A stretch of DNA of 64,000 nt, from the NCBI RefSeq assembly GCF_001667945.1, contig NZ_LZJK01000151.1, positions 1 to 64,000 on the forward strand, in the 5' to 3' direction. Under the pieces are notes generated by a model. That model saw only the letters and a list, made by a program, of their open reading frames with translations. It made no database searches and was not told the DNA's origin. How positions within the stretch are numbered: the stretch's first letter is position 1; each line of letters starts with the position of its first letter. This DNA is from Mycolicibacter sinensis (GTDB lineage: Bacteria > Actinomycetota > Actinomycetes > Mycobacteriales > Mycobacteriaceae). A program made the position numbers and the translations under genes. This document shows positions 7,788 to 16,065 of the stretch, one piece after another.

Positions 7788-9269
7788 CTAAATCGCCGTC
7801 GGCAACGCCCCGCGGGCAGCCTCGTAGGCCGCGCCCACCCGGTAGAGCCGGTCGTCGGCCAGCGCCGGCGCCATGATCTGCAGGCCCACCGGCAGCCCGT
7901 CGTCGCCGGAGAGCCCCGAGGGCACCGACATGCCGCAGTGCCCGGCCAGGTTCAACGGCAGCGTGCACAGGTCGAACAGGTACATCGCCAGCGGGTCGTC
8001 GACCTTCTCCCCCAGCCGGAACGCGGTCGTGGGCGTGGTGGGCGAGATCAGCACGTCCACACTCCGGTAGGCCTCATCCAGGTCGCGGGCGATCAGCGTG
8101 CGCACCTTCTGGGCCTGGTTGTAGTAGGCGTCGTAGTAGCCGGCCGACAGCGCGTAGGTGCCGAGCATGATGCGGCGCTTGACCTCCGGGCCGAAGCCGG
8201 CCGCCCGGGTCATCGCCATCACCTCCTCGGCGCTGTGGGTGCCGTCGTCGCCGACGCGCAGCCCGAAGCGCATCGCGTCGAAGCGGGCCAGGTTGGATGA
8301 CACCTCCGAGGGCAGGATCAGGTAGTAGGCGCTCAGCGAGTAGTCGAAGTGCGGGCAGTCCACCTCGGAGATCTGTGCGCCCAGGGCTTGGAGCTGCTCC
8401 ACGGCGGTATTGAACGACGCCAGCACGCCCGGCTGGTAGCCCTCGCCGCTGTGCAGCTGGCGCACCACACCGATCCGCACGCCCGAAAGATCGCCGGTGG
8501 CACCGGCTTTCGCGGCGGCGACGACGTCGGGCACCGGTGCGTCCAGCGAGGTGGAGTCGCGGGGGTCATGTCCGGCGATCACCTGATGCAGCAGCGCGGT
8601 ATCGAGCACCGTGCGGGCGCACGGCCCGCCCTGGTCCAGTGACGACGCGCAGGCCACCAGCCCGTAGCGGGACACGGTGCCGTAGGTGGGTTTGACACCG
8701 ACGGTGGCGGTCAGCGCGGCCGGCTGCCGGATCGAGCCGCCGGTGTCGGTGCCGATGGCCAGCGGGGCCTGGAACGCCGCCAGCGCCGCGGCGCTGCCGC
8801 CGCCCGATCCGCCGGGCACCCGCTCGACATCCCACGGGTTGCGGGTGACCTGGTAGGCGGAGTTCTCGGTGGAGGAGCCCATCGCGAACTCATCCATGTT
8901 GGTCTTGCCCAGAATCGGGATGCCGGCCGCGCGCAGCCGCAGGGTGACCGTCGCGTCGTAGGGGGCGCGCCAGCCTTCCAGGATCTTCGATCCGCAGGTG
9001 GTGGGCGCATCGACGGTGGTGAACACGTCTTTGAGGGCCAGCGGGACCCCGGCCAGGGCCGACGGCGACTCCCCGGCCGCGATCGCCTTGTCGGCGGCCT
9101 CCGCGGCGGCCAGCGCCTCGTCGGCGGCCACGTGCAGAAAAGCCCCGTATTTCGAGTCGGTGGCCGCGATCTGGTCCAGGTGGGCTCGGGTCACCTCGAC
9201 CGAGGACACCTCGCGGGCGGCGATGCGCGCCGCCAGGATGGCCGCGTCGGATCGGATCAGCTCGCTCAC
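7788..9269 (-). CDS. gatA: Aspartyl/glutamyl-tRNA amidotransferase subunit A
   Basis: 493 residues. GatA is the glutaminase of the GatCAB complex and supplies ammonia to GatB. The amidase signature is complete: the catalytic lysine in LAGVPLALKDVF (near residue 80), the cis-serine in PGGSGGGSAAAL and the nucleophilic serine in GTDTGGSIRQPA. The C-terminus carries the substrate-binding region (NLAGHCGMSVPSG). Its ATG overlaps the gatC stop by 4 nt, so the subunits are translationally coupled, and pfkA follows on the same strand. Confidence 0.97.
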   Translation of the reverse strand: MSELIRSDAAILAARIAAREVSSVEVTRAHLDQIAATDSKYGAFLHVAADEALAAAEAADKAIAAGESPSALAGVPLALKDVFTTVDAPTTCGSKILEGWRAPYDATVTLRLRAAGIPILGKTNMDEFAMGSSTENSAYQVTRNPWDVERVPGGSGGGSAAALAAFQAPLAIGTDTGGSIRQPAALTATVGVKPTYGTVSRYGLVACASSLDQGGPCARTVLDTALLHQVIAGHDPRDSTSLDAPVPDVVAAAKAGATGDLSGVRIGVVRQLHSGEGYQPGVLASFNTAVEQLQALGAQISEVDCPHFDYSLSAYYLILPSEVSSNLARFDAMRFGLRVGDDGTHSAEEVMAMTRAAGFGPEVKRRIMLGTYALSAGYYDAYYNQAQKVRTLIARDLDEAYRSVDVLISPTTPTTAFRLGEKVDDPLAMYLFDLCTLPLNLAGHCGMSVPSGLSGDDGLPVGLQIMAPALADDRLYRVGAAYEAARGALPTAI

Positions 9270-9565
9270 TGGCCCTCCCCGAGGATCTGCGGGACCGCGA
9301 AGCGGCCGTCTTCGGCGCGGGGCGCAGCGGCCAGCGCTTCGGCCTGGCTCAGACAGGGCACGATCTCGTCGGGCCGGGTGACGTTGACGTCCTTGAGCGG
9401 GTTGTCGGTCGCCTCGACGCCGGCGACGTCGACGGCCTGAATCGTGCTGACATGGGTAAGGATCGCGTCGAGCTGGCCGGCGAAGCCGTCGAGCTCGGCG
9501 TCGGTCAGCGCCAGCCGGGCCAGTCGGGCCAGGTGGGCTACGTCGTCACGGGAGATCTGGGACAC
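9266..9565 (-). CDS. gatC: Aspartyl/glutamyl-tRNA amidotransferase subunit C
   Basis: GatC is the small tether that holds GatA and GatB together. The GTG at 9565 gives 99 residues starting MSQISRDDVAHLARLARL, the usual N-terminus; a TTG at 9574 would add three residues. The family motifs LARLALTDAELDGFAGQL and RPDEIVP are present. First gene of gatC-gatA-pfkA, overlapping gatA by 4 nt. Only 39 nt separate it from the divergent ACT-domain gene, so both transcripts probably have very short or no leaders. Confidence 0.95.
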   Translation of the reverse strand: MSQISRDDVAHLARLARLALTDAELDGFAGQLDAILTHVSTIQAVDVAGVEATDNPLKDVNVTRPDEIVPCLSQAEALAAAPRAEDGRFAVPQILGEGQ

Positions 9566-9604
9566 GGCCGCCAAGCCTAGTCGGGCTGTGGAACAGTGTT
9601 CGCC

Positions 9605-10270
9605 GTGCCTTCCTATCTGCTGCGCGTCGAACTCGACGACCGCCCGGGCAGCCTCGGCTCACTAGCGGTCGCCCTGGGCTCGGTGGGTGCCGACATCTTG
9701 TCGCTGGACGTCGTCGAGCGCGGCAACGGCTCGGCGATCGACGATCTGGTGGTCGAACTGCCGCCCGGATCGATGCCCGACGTGCTGATCACCGCCGCCG
9801 AACGGCTCACCGGGATCCGGGTGCACAGCGTGCGCCCACACACCGGGCTGCTGGAGGCGCACCGCGAACTCGAGCTCATCGACCACGTCGCGGCGGCCGG
9901 TGACCGCTCGGCCAAGCTGCAGAAGCTGGTCGACGAGGCGCCCCGGGTGCTGCGGGTCAGCTGGTGTGTGGTGGTACGCGGCCAGGGAGCTGGCGGGCAG
10001 TTCCGCCGGCTGGCCGGCAGCCCCGGCACCCCCGAGACCGAAGTCGGGGCGGTGCCGTGGCTACCACTCGAACGGGCCACCGCACTGGACAACACCGAAG
10101 ACTGGGTGCCCGCGGTATGGCGGGAGATGGACACTGCGCTGCTGGCCGCCCCGCTGGGTGACCCAGGAACCGCGATCGTGCTGGGACGCACCGGCGGTCC
10201 GGCGTTCCTGCCGGCCGAGGTCGCGCGGCTGGGCTATCTGGCCGGGATCGTCGCGACCCTGCTGCGCTAA
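9605..10270 (+). CDS. ACT-domain protein (Rv3013-like)
   Basis: 221 residues from the GTG at 9605; GTG at 9596 is possible but adds only three residues. The N-terminal 75 residues form an ACT domain (SYLLRVELDDRPGSLGSLAV, then GADILSLDVVERG), which binds amino acids or similar small ligands. The rest is an uncharacterised mycobacterial domain. No catalytic motif is visible, so a regulatory or sensing role is inferred. Divergent from gatC across 39 nt and convergent with ligA, whose stop overlaps by 4 nt. Confidence 0.8.
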   Translation: MPSYLLRVELDDRPGSLGSLAVALGSVGADILSLDVVERGNGSAIDDLVVELPPGSMPDVLITAAERLTGIRVHSVRPHTGLLEAHRELELIDHVAAAGDRSAKLQKLVDEAPRVLRVSWCVVVRGQGAGGQFRRLAGSPGTPETEVGAVPWLPLERATALDNTEDWVPAVWREMDTALLAAPLGDPGTAIVLGRTGGPAFLPAEVARLGYLAGIVATLLR

Positions 10271-12345
10271 TCCGTCGACTCGTCGGCGGGTCCCTCGGCC
10301 AGCAATCGGATGAAACCCTCCTCGTCCAGGATCGGCACGCCGAGTTCGACGGCCTTGTCGTACTTTGATCCCGGTGCGTCACCGGCGACGACATAGGCCG
10401 TCTTCTTCGACACCGACCCGGCCGCCCGGCCGCCGCGCGCGATGATGGCCTCCTTGGCCTCATCGCGGGAGAAGCCGGTCAGCGACCCCGTCACGACGAT
10501 GCTCAAGCCCTCCAGCGTGCGTTCGATGCTTGCGTCGCGCTCGTCGGCCATCCGCACCCCGGCCGCCCGCCACTTGTCGACGATCGCGCGATGCCAGTCG
10601 ACGTCGAACCATTCGGTGACGGCGGTGGCGATGGTCGGCCCGACGCCCTCGACGGCCGCCAGTTGCTCGGTGGACGCCGCGGTGATCGCGTCCAGGCTGC
10701 CGAATTCGGTGGCCAGCGCCCGGGCCGCGGTCGGGCCGACATGGCGGATCGACAACGCCACCAACACCCGCCACAGCGGCTGCGATTTCGCCTTGTCGAG
10801 ATTGGCCAGCAGTTGCCGCCCATTCTTGGACAGCGCACCGCCTTTGGTGGTGAACAACTCGGTGCGCAGCAGGTCGTCTTCGGTGAGGTCGAACAGGTCG
10901 CCCTCGTCGGTGATGACGCCGGCGCTCAGCAGCGCGATCGCCGCCTCGTACCCGAGCGCCTCGATGTCGAAGGCGCCCCGCCCGGCGACGTGGAACACCC
11001 GCTCGCGCAGCTGCGCCGGGCAGGTTCGCGCGTTCGGGCAGCGGATGTCGACGTCGGCCTCCTTGGCCGGCGCCAGCAGGGTGCCGCATTCCGGGCAGTG
11101 GGTGGGCATGACGAATTCGCGTTCGGTGCCGTCGCGCAGGTCCACGACCGGCCCGAGCACCTCGGGGATCACGTCGCCGGCCTTGCGGATGATCACGGTG
11201 TCGCCGATCAGCACCCCTTTGCGTTTGACCTCCGAGGCGTTGTGCAGGGTGGCCAGGCCGACGGTGGAGCCGGCCACCTTGACCGGGGTCATGTAGGCGA
11301 ACGGGGTGACGCGCCCGGTGCGGCCGACGCTGACTTTGATGTCGACCAGCGTGGTCTGCGCCTCCTCCGGCGGATACTTGTAGGCCACCGCCCAGCGCGG
11401 CACCCGAGAGGTGGCGCCGAGCCGGCGCTGCAACGCCCGGTCGTCGACTTTGACCACCACGCCGTCGATTTCGTGTTCCACGTCGTGGCGGTGCTCACCC
11501 CAGTAGGCGATGCGTTCGGCCACCGCGGCCATGCCCTCGACGCGGGCGGTGTGCGCCGAGACCGGCAGACCCCAGGCCTTCATCGCGGTGTAGGCCTCAT
11601 GCAGGGTCTCGGGGTTGAAGCCCTCGGTGTAGCCCAGCCCGTGGCAGACCATCCGCAGGTTGCGTCGGGCGGTGATGGCCGGGTTCTTCTGCCGCAGTGA
11701 GCCGGCCGCGCTGTTGCGGGGATTGGCGAACGGCGCCTTGCCCTCAGCGACCAGGCCGGCGTTGAGGGCTTCGAAGTCCTCCAGGCGGAAGTACACCTCC
11801 CCGCGCACCTCCAGTACCGTCGGGACCGGGAATTGGCTGTCGGCGGTGAGGAATTCGGGGATATCGGCGATGGTGCGCGCGTTGAGGGTCACGTCCTCAC
11901 CGACCCGACCGTCGCCGCGGGTGGCGCCACTGCTCAACCGGCCGTCGCGATACACCAGCCCGAGCGCGACCCCGTCGACCTTGAGCTCGCACAGATAGGT
12001 GGTGTCGCCGCCGATCTCACCGGCGACCCGGCCCGCCCAGGCCGTCAGCTCCTCGGGTGAGAACACGTCTTCCAGCGACAGCATGCGCTCCAGGTGCTCG
12101 GCCGGCGCGAACTCGGTGGTGAAACCGGCACCGCCCACCAGTTGGGTGGGTGAGTCGGCGGCCCGCAGCTCCGGGTGGGCGTCCTCGAGGGCCAGCAGCC
12201 GGTTGAACAGCTCGTCGAACTCGCTGTCGGGAATGATCGGCGCGTCTTTGACGTAGTAGCGGAACTGGTGCTCGCGCACCTCTTCGGCCAGGTCGTGCCA
12301 CTGCCGCCGGATCTCGGGGGGGACGCTGTCCGCTTCTGGGCTCAC
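10267..12345 (-). CDS. ligA: NAD-dependent DNA ligase
   Basis: 692 residues with a GTG start at 12345. LigA seals nicks in replication and repair using NAD. Domains in order: Ia NMN-binding helices (HQFRYYVKDAPIIPDSEFDEL), adenylation domain with the nucleophilic lysine in CELKVDGVALG, OB fold, a four-cysteine zinc finger (CPECGTLL ... CPNARTCP), helix-hairpin-helix repeats (VEGVGPTIATAV) and a C-terminal BRCT domain (LSIVVTGSLTGFSRDEAKEA). Length and order match the essential M. tuberculosis enzyme Rv3014c. Single transcription unit. Confidence 0.97.
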   Translation of the reverse strand: MSPEADSVPPEIRRQWHDLAEEVREHQFRYYVKDAPIIPDSEFDELFNRLLALEDAHPELRAADSPTQLVGGAGFTTEFAPAEHLERMLSLEDVFSPEELTAWAGRVAGEIGGDTTYLCELKVDGVALGLVYRDGRLSSGATRGDGRVGEDVTLNARTIADIPEFLTADSQFPVPTVLEVRGEVYFRLEDFEALNAGLVAEGKAPFANPRNSAAGSLRQKNPAITARRNLRMVCHGLGYTEGFNPETLHEAYTAMKAWGLPVSAHTARVEGMAAVAERIAYWGEHRHDVEHEIDGVVVKVDDRALQRRLGATSRVPRWAVAYKYPPEEAQTTLVDIKVSVGRTGRVTPFAYMTPVKVAGSTVGLATLHNASEVKRKGVLIGDTVIIRKAGDVIPEVLGPVVDLRDGTEREFVMPTHCPECGTLLAPAKEADVDIRCPNARTCPAQLRERVFHVAGRGAFDIEALGYEAAIALLSAGVITDEGDLFDLTEDDLLRTELFTTKGGALSKNGRQLLANLDKAKSQPLWRVLVALSIRHVGPTAARALATEFGSLDAITAASTEQLAAVEGVGPTIATAVTEWFDVDWHRAIVDKWRAAGVRMADERDASIERTLEGLSIVVTGSLTGFSRDEAKEAIIARGGRAAGSVSKKTAYVVAGDAPGSKYDKAVELGVPILDEEGFIRLLAEGPADESTD

Positions 12346-12515
12346 CCCCGCAGGTTATCCGGTAGGGCCGTCGCCGGAATTTCGGCGCAGGGTGATTCTT
12401 GACCGCGCGAGCCGGCAGCCAGCGCCGGAACACCCAAATCGACCCGAGCCGTTCACTGCGCGTACACCAAGGCTGATTAATCTCCGCTATGCGTAAGCCT
12501 TCGTGATGCATGAGA

Positions 12516-12564
12516 GCTTGCTCAAGACCGCTGGCATCGACCTTTCCCAGGAGCACGAGCAAGC
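12516..12564 (+). promoter_or_regulatory. Inverted repeat enclosing the ribosome-binding site of the DMT permease gene
   Basis: GCTTGCTC at 12516-12523 and GAGCAAGC at 12557-12564 are exact reverse complements. The second arm abuts the ATG at 12565 and the AGGAG (12549-12553) lies in the loop. In RNA this could place the start region in a stem; chance is not excluded, as the loop is 33 nt. Confidence 0.3.
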
Positions 12565-13416
12565 ATGGCCTCTTCAAGCCCCTCACTGGCGTTGCTATCG
12601 GCGGCCAGTTTCGGGGTCACCGACTTCGTGGGCGGGGTGGCCGCCCGCCAGGTCGCCGCCCTGCGCGTGATCCTGATCTCCACACCGGTGTCGATGGTGC
12701 TGATCGGCGGCCTGGCCGCCGTCTGCGGCGGATCGGTAACCGCCAACGCGGTGGTCTACGGTGCGCTGGGCGGAATCAGTCAAGCGATCGGTATCTGGTG
12801 GTTCTTCTCGGCGCTCGGCGCCGGGCCGATTTCGGTGGTGTCCCCGCTGGCGGCGCTGGTCGATGCCGCCGTCCCGATCGGATTCGGGTTCCTCTTGGGT
12901 GAGCGGCCGAGTCCGGTCGCCACGGCGGGCATCTTGCTGGCGCTGACGGCCGTGGTCCTGATCAGCCGGGAAGCCAGCGGTGCCGGCGCTGGTCCACATC
13001 GCTTCACCCCGAAGGTGGCCTGGCTGACGATCGGTTCGGGCTTCGCGCTCGGGCTCAATTTCGTCTGCATCGACCACACCGAGCTGCAGTCGCGGCTGTG
13101 GCCACTGCTGTTCGCCCGGGCTGCGGCCACCGTGCTGGTGGTCGTTTTGGCAACGGCCACTCGCAATGCGACGCCGCCGTCCGGGTTCCCGCTGCGGCTG
13201 GCATTGGTTGCCGGCGTGCTGGATACCGGGGCCAACGTGACGATGGTGCTGACGCTGCACACCTCGCTGCTGTCGTTGGGCAGCGTGCTGATCTCGCTGT
13301 ATCCGGCGGCGACGGTGGTGCTGGCGATCGTGGTGCTGCGCGAGCGGGTACATCGCTGGCAAGTGGTCGGCATGGTGCTCGCGGCGGCCGCGGTGGCGAT
13401 GATCACCGCCGGCTGA
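12565..13416 (+). CDS. EamA/DMT-superfamily transporter
   Basis: 283 residues, almost entirely hydrophobic, in two five-helix halves as expected for drug/metabolite transporters (first half ending LLALTAVVLISREASGAG, second ending VVLRERVHRWQVVGMVLAAA). The VVLRERVHRWQ motif before the last helix is typical of EamA repeats. Substrate unknown. Starts at ATG 12565 with AGGAG 11 nt upstream. First of an accessory group inserted between ligA and the metE-like gene; 17 nt before the MmcQ/YjbR gene, so probably cotranscribed with it. Confidence 0.85.
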   Translation: MASSSPSLALLSAASFGVTDFVGGVAARQVAALRVILISTPVSMVLIGGLAAVCGGSVTANAVVYGALGGISQAIGIWWFFSALGAGPISVVSPLAALVDAAVPIGFGFLLGERPSPVATAGILLALTAVVLISREASGAGAGPHRFTPKVAWLTIGSGFALGLNFVCIDHTELQSRLWPLLFARAAATVLVVVLATATRNATPPSGFPLRLALVAGVLDTGANVTMVLTLHTSLLSLGSVLISLYPAATVVLAIVVLRERVHRWQVVGMVLAAAAVAMITAG

Positions 13417-13433
13417 GGCTTTAGCCTGGGTCG

Positions 13434-13829
13434 ATGCCGCACCCGATCATGTTCCACGACGACGACCCGGGCCTGGCGGAGTTGCGCCGCATCGCGTTGG
13501 GGTTTCCCGAGGCGTCCGAGAAGATCTCGCACGGCCGCCCGGTGTTCTGCGCGCCGAAGATGTTCGCCGTCTTCGGTGGCAGCGCCAAGATCGACGGGTC
13601 GGTGGTGCGCTACCCCCACGCGCTGCTGGTCAAGGTCGACGAATCGGAGCGGCGAGCACTTGAGCAAGACAGTCGGTTCTTTCGTCCGATGTATCTGGCG
13701 CCATCGGGGTGGCTGGGACTGGATTTCACTGCGGCCCCGGTGGATTGGGACGAGGTCGGTGAGCTGGTCGACGCCTCGTTTCGGCTGACCGCGGCACCGC
13801 GGCTGATCCGGCTGCTCGACGGGCTATGA
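13434..13829 (+). CDS. MmcQ/YjbR-family protein
   Basis: 131 residues with the MmcQ/YjbR layout: LRRIALGFPEASEKISHGRP, then KMFAVFGGSAKIDG and a C-terminal APSGWLGLDF ... VDWDEVGELVDASFRLTA. The fold is a CyaY-like double-wing proposed to bind DNA or ligands; no member has a firm biochemical role. Follows the DMT transporter by 17 nt and overlaps the 3' end of the convergent arsR gene by 6 nt. Confidence 0.85.
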   Translation: MPHPIMFHDDDPGLAELRRIALGFPEASEKISHGRPVFCAPKMFAVFGGSAKIDGSVVRYPHALLVKVDESERRALEQDSRFFRPMYLAPSGWLGLDFTAAPVDWDEVGELVDASFRLTAAPRLIRLLDGL

Positions 13830-14135
13830 CCCGTCTTCGACGTGGGCGCGCAGCCGGTCGATGGTGGCGTCCCAGCGTCGTGACAGGACGGACAGGTAGT
13901 CGCCGGCGTCGGCCAGCGGCCGGGCCTGGACCTCCCAGATGCGTTCCCGGCCGCGGCGGGTGCTGCTGACCAGGCCGACCGCCTCCAGCAGTTGCAGGTG
14001 CTTGGCGGCCCCCTGCCGTGTCACCGGGATCACCTGGGCGACCTGGGATGTCGAACGGGGACCGCCCTCACACAGCCGGTTGATGATAAGAAGGCGATTG
14101 GGGTCGCCGAGCGCCTCGAAGACCGGAGCCGTCAC
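13824..14135 (-). CDS. ArsR-family transcriptional regulator
   Basis: The GTG at 14135 gives 103 residues and overlaps the stop of the SRPBCC gene by 4 nt; a longer frame to 14786 has no ArsR similarity before this point. The winged-helix domain is clear: FEALGDPNRLLIINRLCEGG, recognition region VIPVTRQGAAKHLQLLEAVG, and wing STRRGRERIWEV. No cysteine pair for metal sensing is present, so it is not an arsenic or metal sensor of the classic type. Partner SRPBCC genes are very common for this ArsR subtype. It probably represses its own operon through the palindromes at 14623-14686. Confidence 0.9.
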   Translation of the reverse strand: MTAPVFEALGDPNRLLIINRLCEGGPRSTSQVAQVIPVTRQGAAKHLQLLEAVGLVSSTRRGRERIWEVQARPLADAGDYLSVLSRRWDATIDRLRAHVEDGS

Positions 14136-14620
14136 GCCGGCCGGCCCAGCGCCAGATACTTGCGCACCAACTCGGCCTGGTGCGCCCAGCCACCCGAGTT
14201 CGCCTCGAAGGCGCTCGACCGCCGCGCGGCGGGCAGCGCGTCGAACCCGCTCTCGACGATGGTGAGCAGCACCCCCTCGGGCGTCTCCGCGAGGGTGAAT
14301 TCCACCAGTGTCATCGGTTCGTCCCGCACATCGGCGTCCACCGCGAAGGGGTGCCAGCGGTAGGCGAACCGCCGCGGGGGTTCCACGGCGACGATGTGCC
14401 AGGTCGCCCGGTTCCCGGCGTGCGGTTCCTGCAGCCGGGCGACGTCGGCGTCGACGGTGGTCGGGGTGATCGTCCCGGTCACCGCGGTTCCGGCGACGAA
14501 CGGGCCGTCGAACCGGACCCCGAACCACTGCCCGAATTCCGCCGCGTCGCTGATCGCCCGCCAGACCCGGTCCAGCGATGCCCGCAACACGACCTGCTTC
14601 TCGATACGATCGGCACTCAT
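14132..14620 (-). CDS. SRPBCC (AHSA1-type) ligand-binding protein
   Basis: 162 residues from the ATG at 14620, which has AGGAGG six bases upstream; an in-frame TTG at 14626 sits too close to that site. The START-like fold is shown by KQVVLRASLDRVWRAISD at the N-terminus, the PPRRFAYRWHPF strand pair, TLVEFTLAETPEGVLLTIVE and the C-terminal helix GGWAHQAELVRKYLAL. Such proteins bind hydrophobic ligands or act as Aha1-like domains; the ligand here is unknown. First gene of a two-gene operon with arsR. Confidence 0.88.
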   Translation of the reverse strand: MSADRIEKQVVLRASLDRVWRAISDAAEFGQWFGVRFDGPFVAGTAVTGTITPTTVDADVARLQEPHAGNRATWHIVAVEPPRRFAYRWHPFAVDADVRDEPMTLVEFTLAETPEGVLLTIVESGFDALPAARRSSAFEANSGGWAHQAELVRKYLALGRPA

Positions 14621-14622
14621 AT

Positions 14623-14686
14623 GCAACCTCCTGGTTGCCTATCAGTAGAACAGGCTCGGCCCCTATGCGCAACCAAACGGTTGCGC
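14623..14686 (-). promoter_or_regulatory. Two GCAACC-N4-GGTTGC operators of the SRPBCC-arsR operon
   Basis: A palindrome GCAACC-N4-GGTTGC lies at 14623-14638 and contains the AGGAGG of the SRPBCC gene. A second copy, extended to 8-bp arms (GCGCAACC/GGTTGCGC), lies at 14667-14686. Their centres are 46 bp apart. Two matching copies directly upstream of an operon that ends in an arsR gene strongly suggest an autorepressor site; binding by this ArsR is inference. Confidence 0.75.
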
Positions 14687-14995
14687 TTCTAGATCGGGTA
14701 GATCCCGCCGGCCGGAGACTCCCGTAGGGGAAGCAGGTGCCGTTCCGGTCAACGCGACGACAAAGACGACATCCGCGTAGCATCATCGGTGCTGATTGAT
14801 GTCGTAGTCCAAGGTATTCCCCGCTCGGACCAGATCACCGAAGCTGTCACGCAATTGAGCTCCGACCGGGTGAAGTAATCGCCGACCTCGTCGTCCGCCG
14901 CCGCATCGCGAGACAGCATCGCACGGCACACCGACAACTAGTTCGCCATTTGTGGAAAATCAGCCTCGGCTCGGAGCCGGTTTCCGCCGGAGCCG
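14687..14995. other. Gene-poor gap, possibly with a short relic frame
   Basis: No gene with a convincing start was found in these 309 nt. On the plus strand a frame from about 14743 to the TAA at 14876-14878 has protein-like composition (DDIRVASSVLIDVVVQGIPR, then SDQITEAVTQLSSDRVK) but no upstream start beyond an internal GTG. It may be the 3' remnant of a lost gene. A minus-strand frame 14749-14937 looks like its antisense shadow. The stretch is A+T richer than its neighbours and should also carry the SRPBCC-arsR promoter. Confidence 0.35.
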
Positions 14996-16009
14996 CTACA
15001 CCGCCTCCGGGTCCTCCCCCAGCGCCTCACCCGCCTTACGCACCAGCCCCACTGCGGTGCGCGCCCACTCGGGCGTGGCGCCGGCCATCCCGCAGACCGG
15101 GCTGATGCCGACCCGCTCGGCCAGCAGCGAACGCGCAAAGCCGATCCGGTCGGTGATCGCCGCCGCCGCGGCGGCGAGTTCCTCCACCGACGGGCGCCGC
15201 GCCGGCGCGACCGCCGGGACCATGCCCAGTACCACGGTGCGCCCGGAGTCGAGGAACGCGCCGATCGCGTCGTAGTCGGCCGGCGCCAAGGCGGTGCAGT
15301 CCAGGGATATCGCCGCAATACTGCTGCGCTGCAATACGTTCCACGGCAACTCCGAGGCACAACTGTGCACCAGGATCTCGCCGCCCACCGTCTCGGCGCA
15401 GCTGTCGAGCAGCGCGATGGCCACGGCCTCGTCGAGGGCGGGCACCGGGCTCAGCGCGGTGACCCCGGCCAGTCGGCCGGTCACCGCGGCGGTCAGGGAC
15501 GGCTCGTCGAGCTGTACGACCACCGGGGTGTCAAGCCGCCGGGCCAGGTCGGCCCGGTGCGTCTTGAGGCCCTCGGCCAGCGACGCGGCCAGGTCTCGCA
15601 TCGCGCCCGGGTCGGTGATCGCCCGGTGGCCGTTGGCCAGCTCCAGCTCGGCGGCCAGGGTCAGCGGCCCGGGCGCCTGCACCTTGACCGGATGCCCACC
15701 GCCGCGCAGCCCGGCGATCTCCCAGGCCTCTTCGAGGGCGTCGGTGTCCTCGGCGAGCAGGCTGACCGCGCGCCGGCTCACCGCGCCGGGGCGCGCACAC
15801 AGCCGGTAGCCGCGCGGGGCGGTGTCGATGGCGATGTCGACCAGCAGCGCACCGGCCCGGCCGAGCAGATCCGCACCCACCCCGCGGGCCGGCAACTCGA
15901 CCAGGTGGGCCAGGCCGCCGCCCAGCTCGCCGACGACGACCTCGGCGGCCTGGCGCGCCGAAGTGCCCGGCCATGACCCCAGGGCGGTCCCGGTGGCGAA
16001 AGCGCTCAT
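14996..16009 (-). CDS. MetE-like (cobalamin-independent methionine synthase C-terminal domain) protein
   Basis: 337 residues, about half of full MetE and corresponding to the zinc-binding C-terminal barrel, like M. tuberculosis Rv3015c. MetE-type features include the start TGTALGSWPGTSARQAAEVV, KVQAPGPLTLAAELEL, VVVQLDEPSLTAAV, a likely zinc ligand pair in ILVHSCASEL (His, Cys) and a late cysteine in GISPVCGMAGATPEWAR. The N-terminal folate-binding half of MetE is missing, so it may use another methyl donor or substrate; true methionine synthase activity is doubtful. Divergent from lpqA. Confidence 0.85.
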   Translation of the reverse strand: MSAFATGTALGSWPGTSARQAAEVVVGELGGGLAHLVELPARGVGADLLGRAGALLVDIAIDTAPRGYRLCARPGAVSRRAVSLLAEDTDALEEAWEIAGLRGGGHPVKVQAPGPLTLAAELELANGHRAITDPGAMRDLAASLAEGLKTHRADLARRLDTPVVVQLDEPSLTAAVTGRLAGVTALSPVPALDEAVAIALLDSCAETVGGEILVHSCASELPWNVLQRSSIAAISLDCTALAPADYDAIGAFLDSGRTVVLGMVPAVAPARRPSVEELAAAAAAITDRIGFARSLLAERVGISPVCGMAGATPEWARTAVGLVRKAGEALGEDPEAV

Positions 16010-16065
16010 CGAGCAACCGTATTGAAGGAGGTTTCGACCTCGACACGGCGGGTTACCTTCGACGA

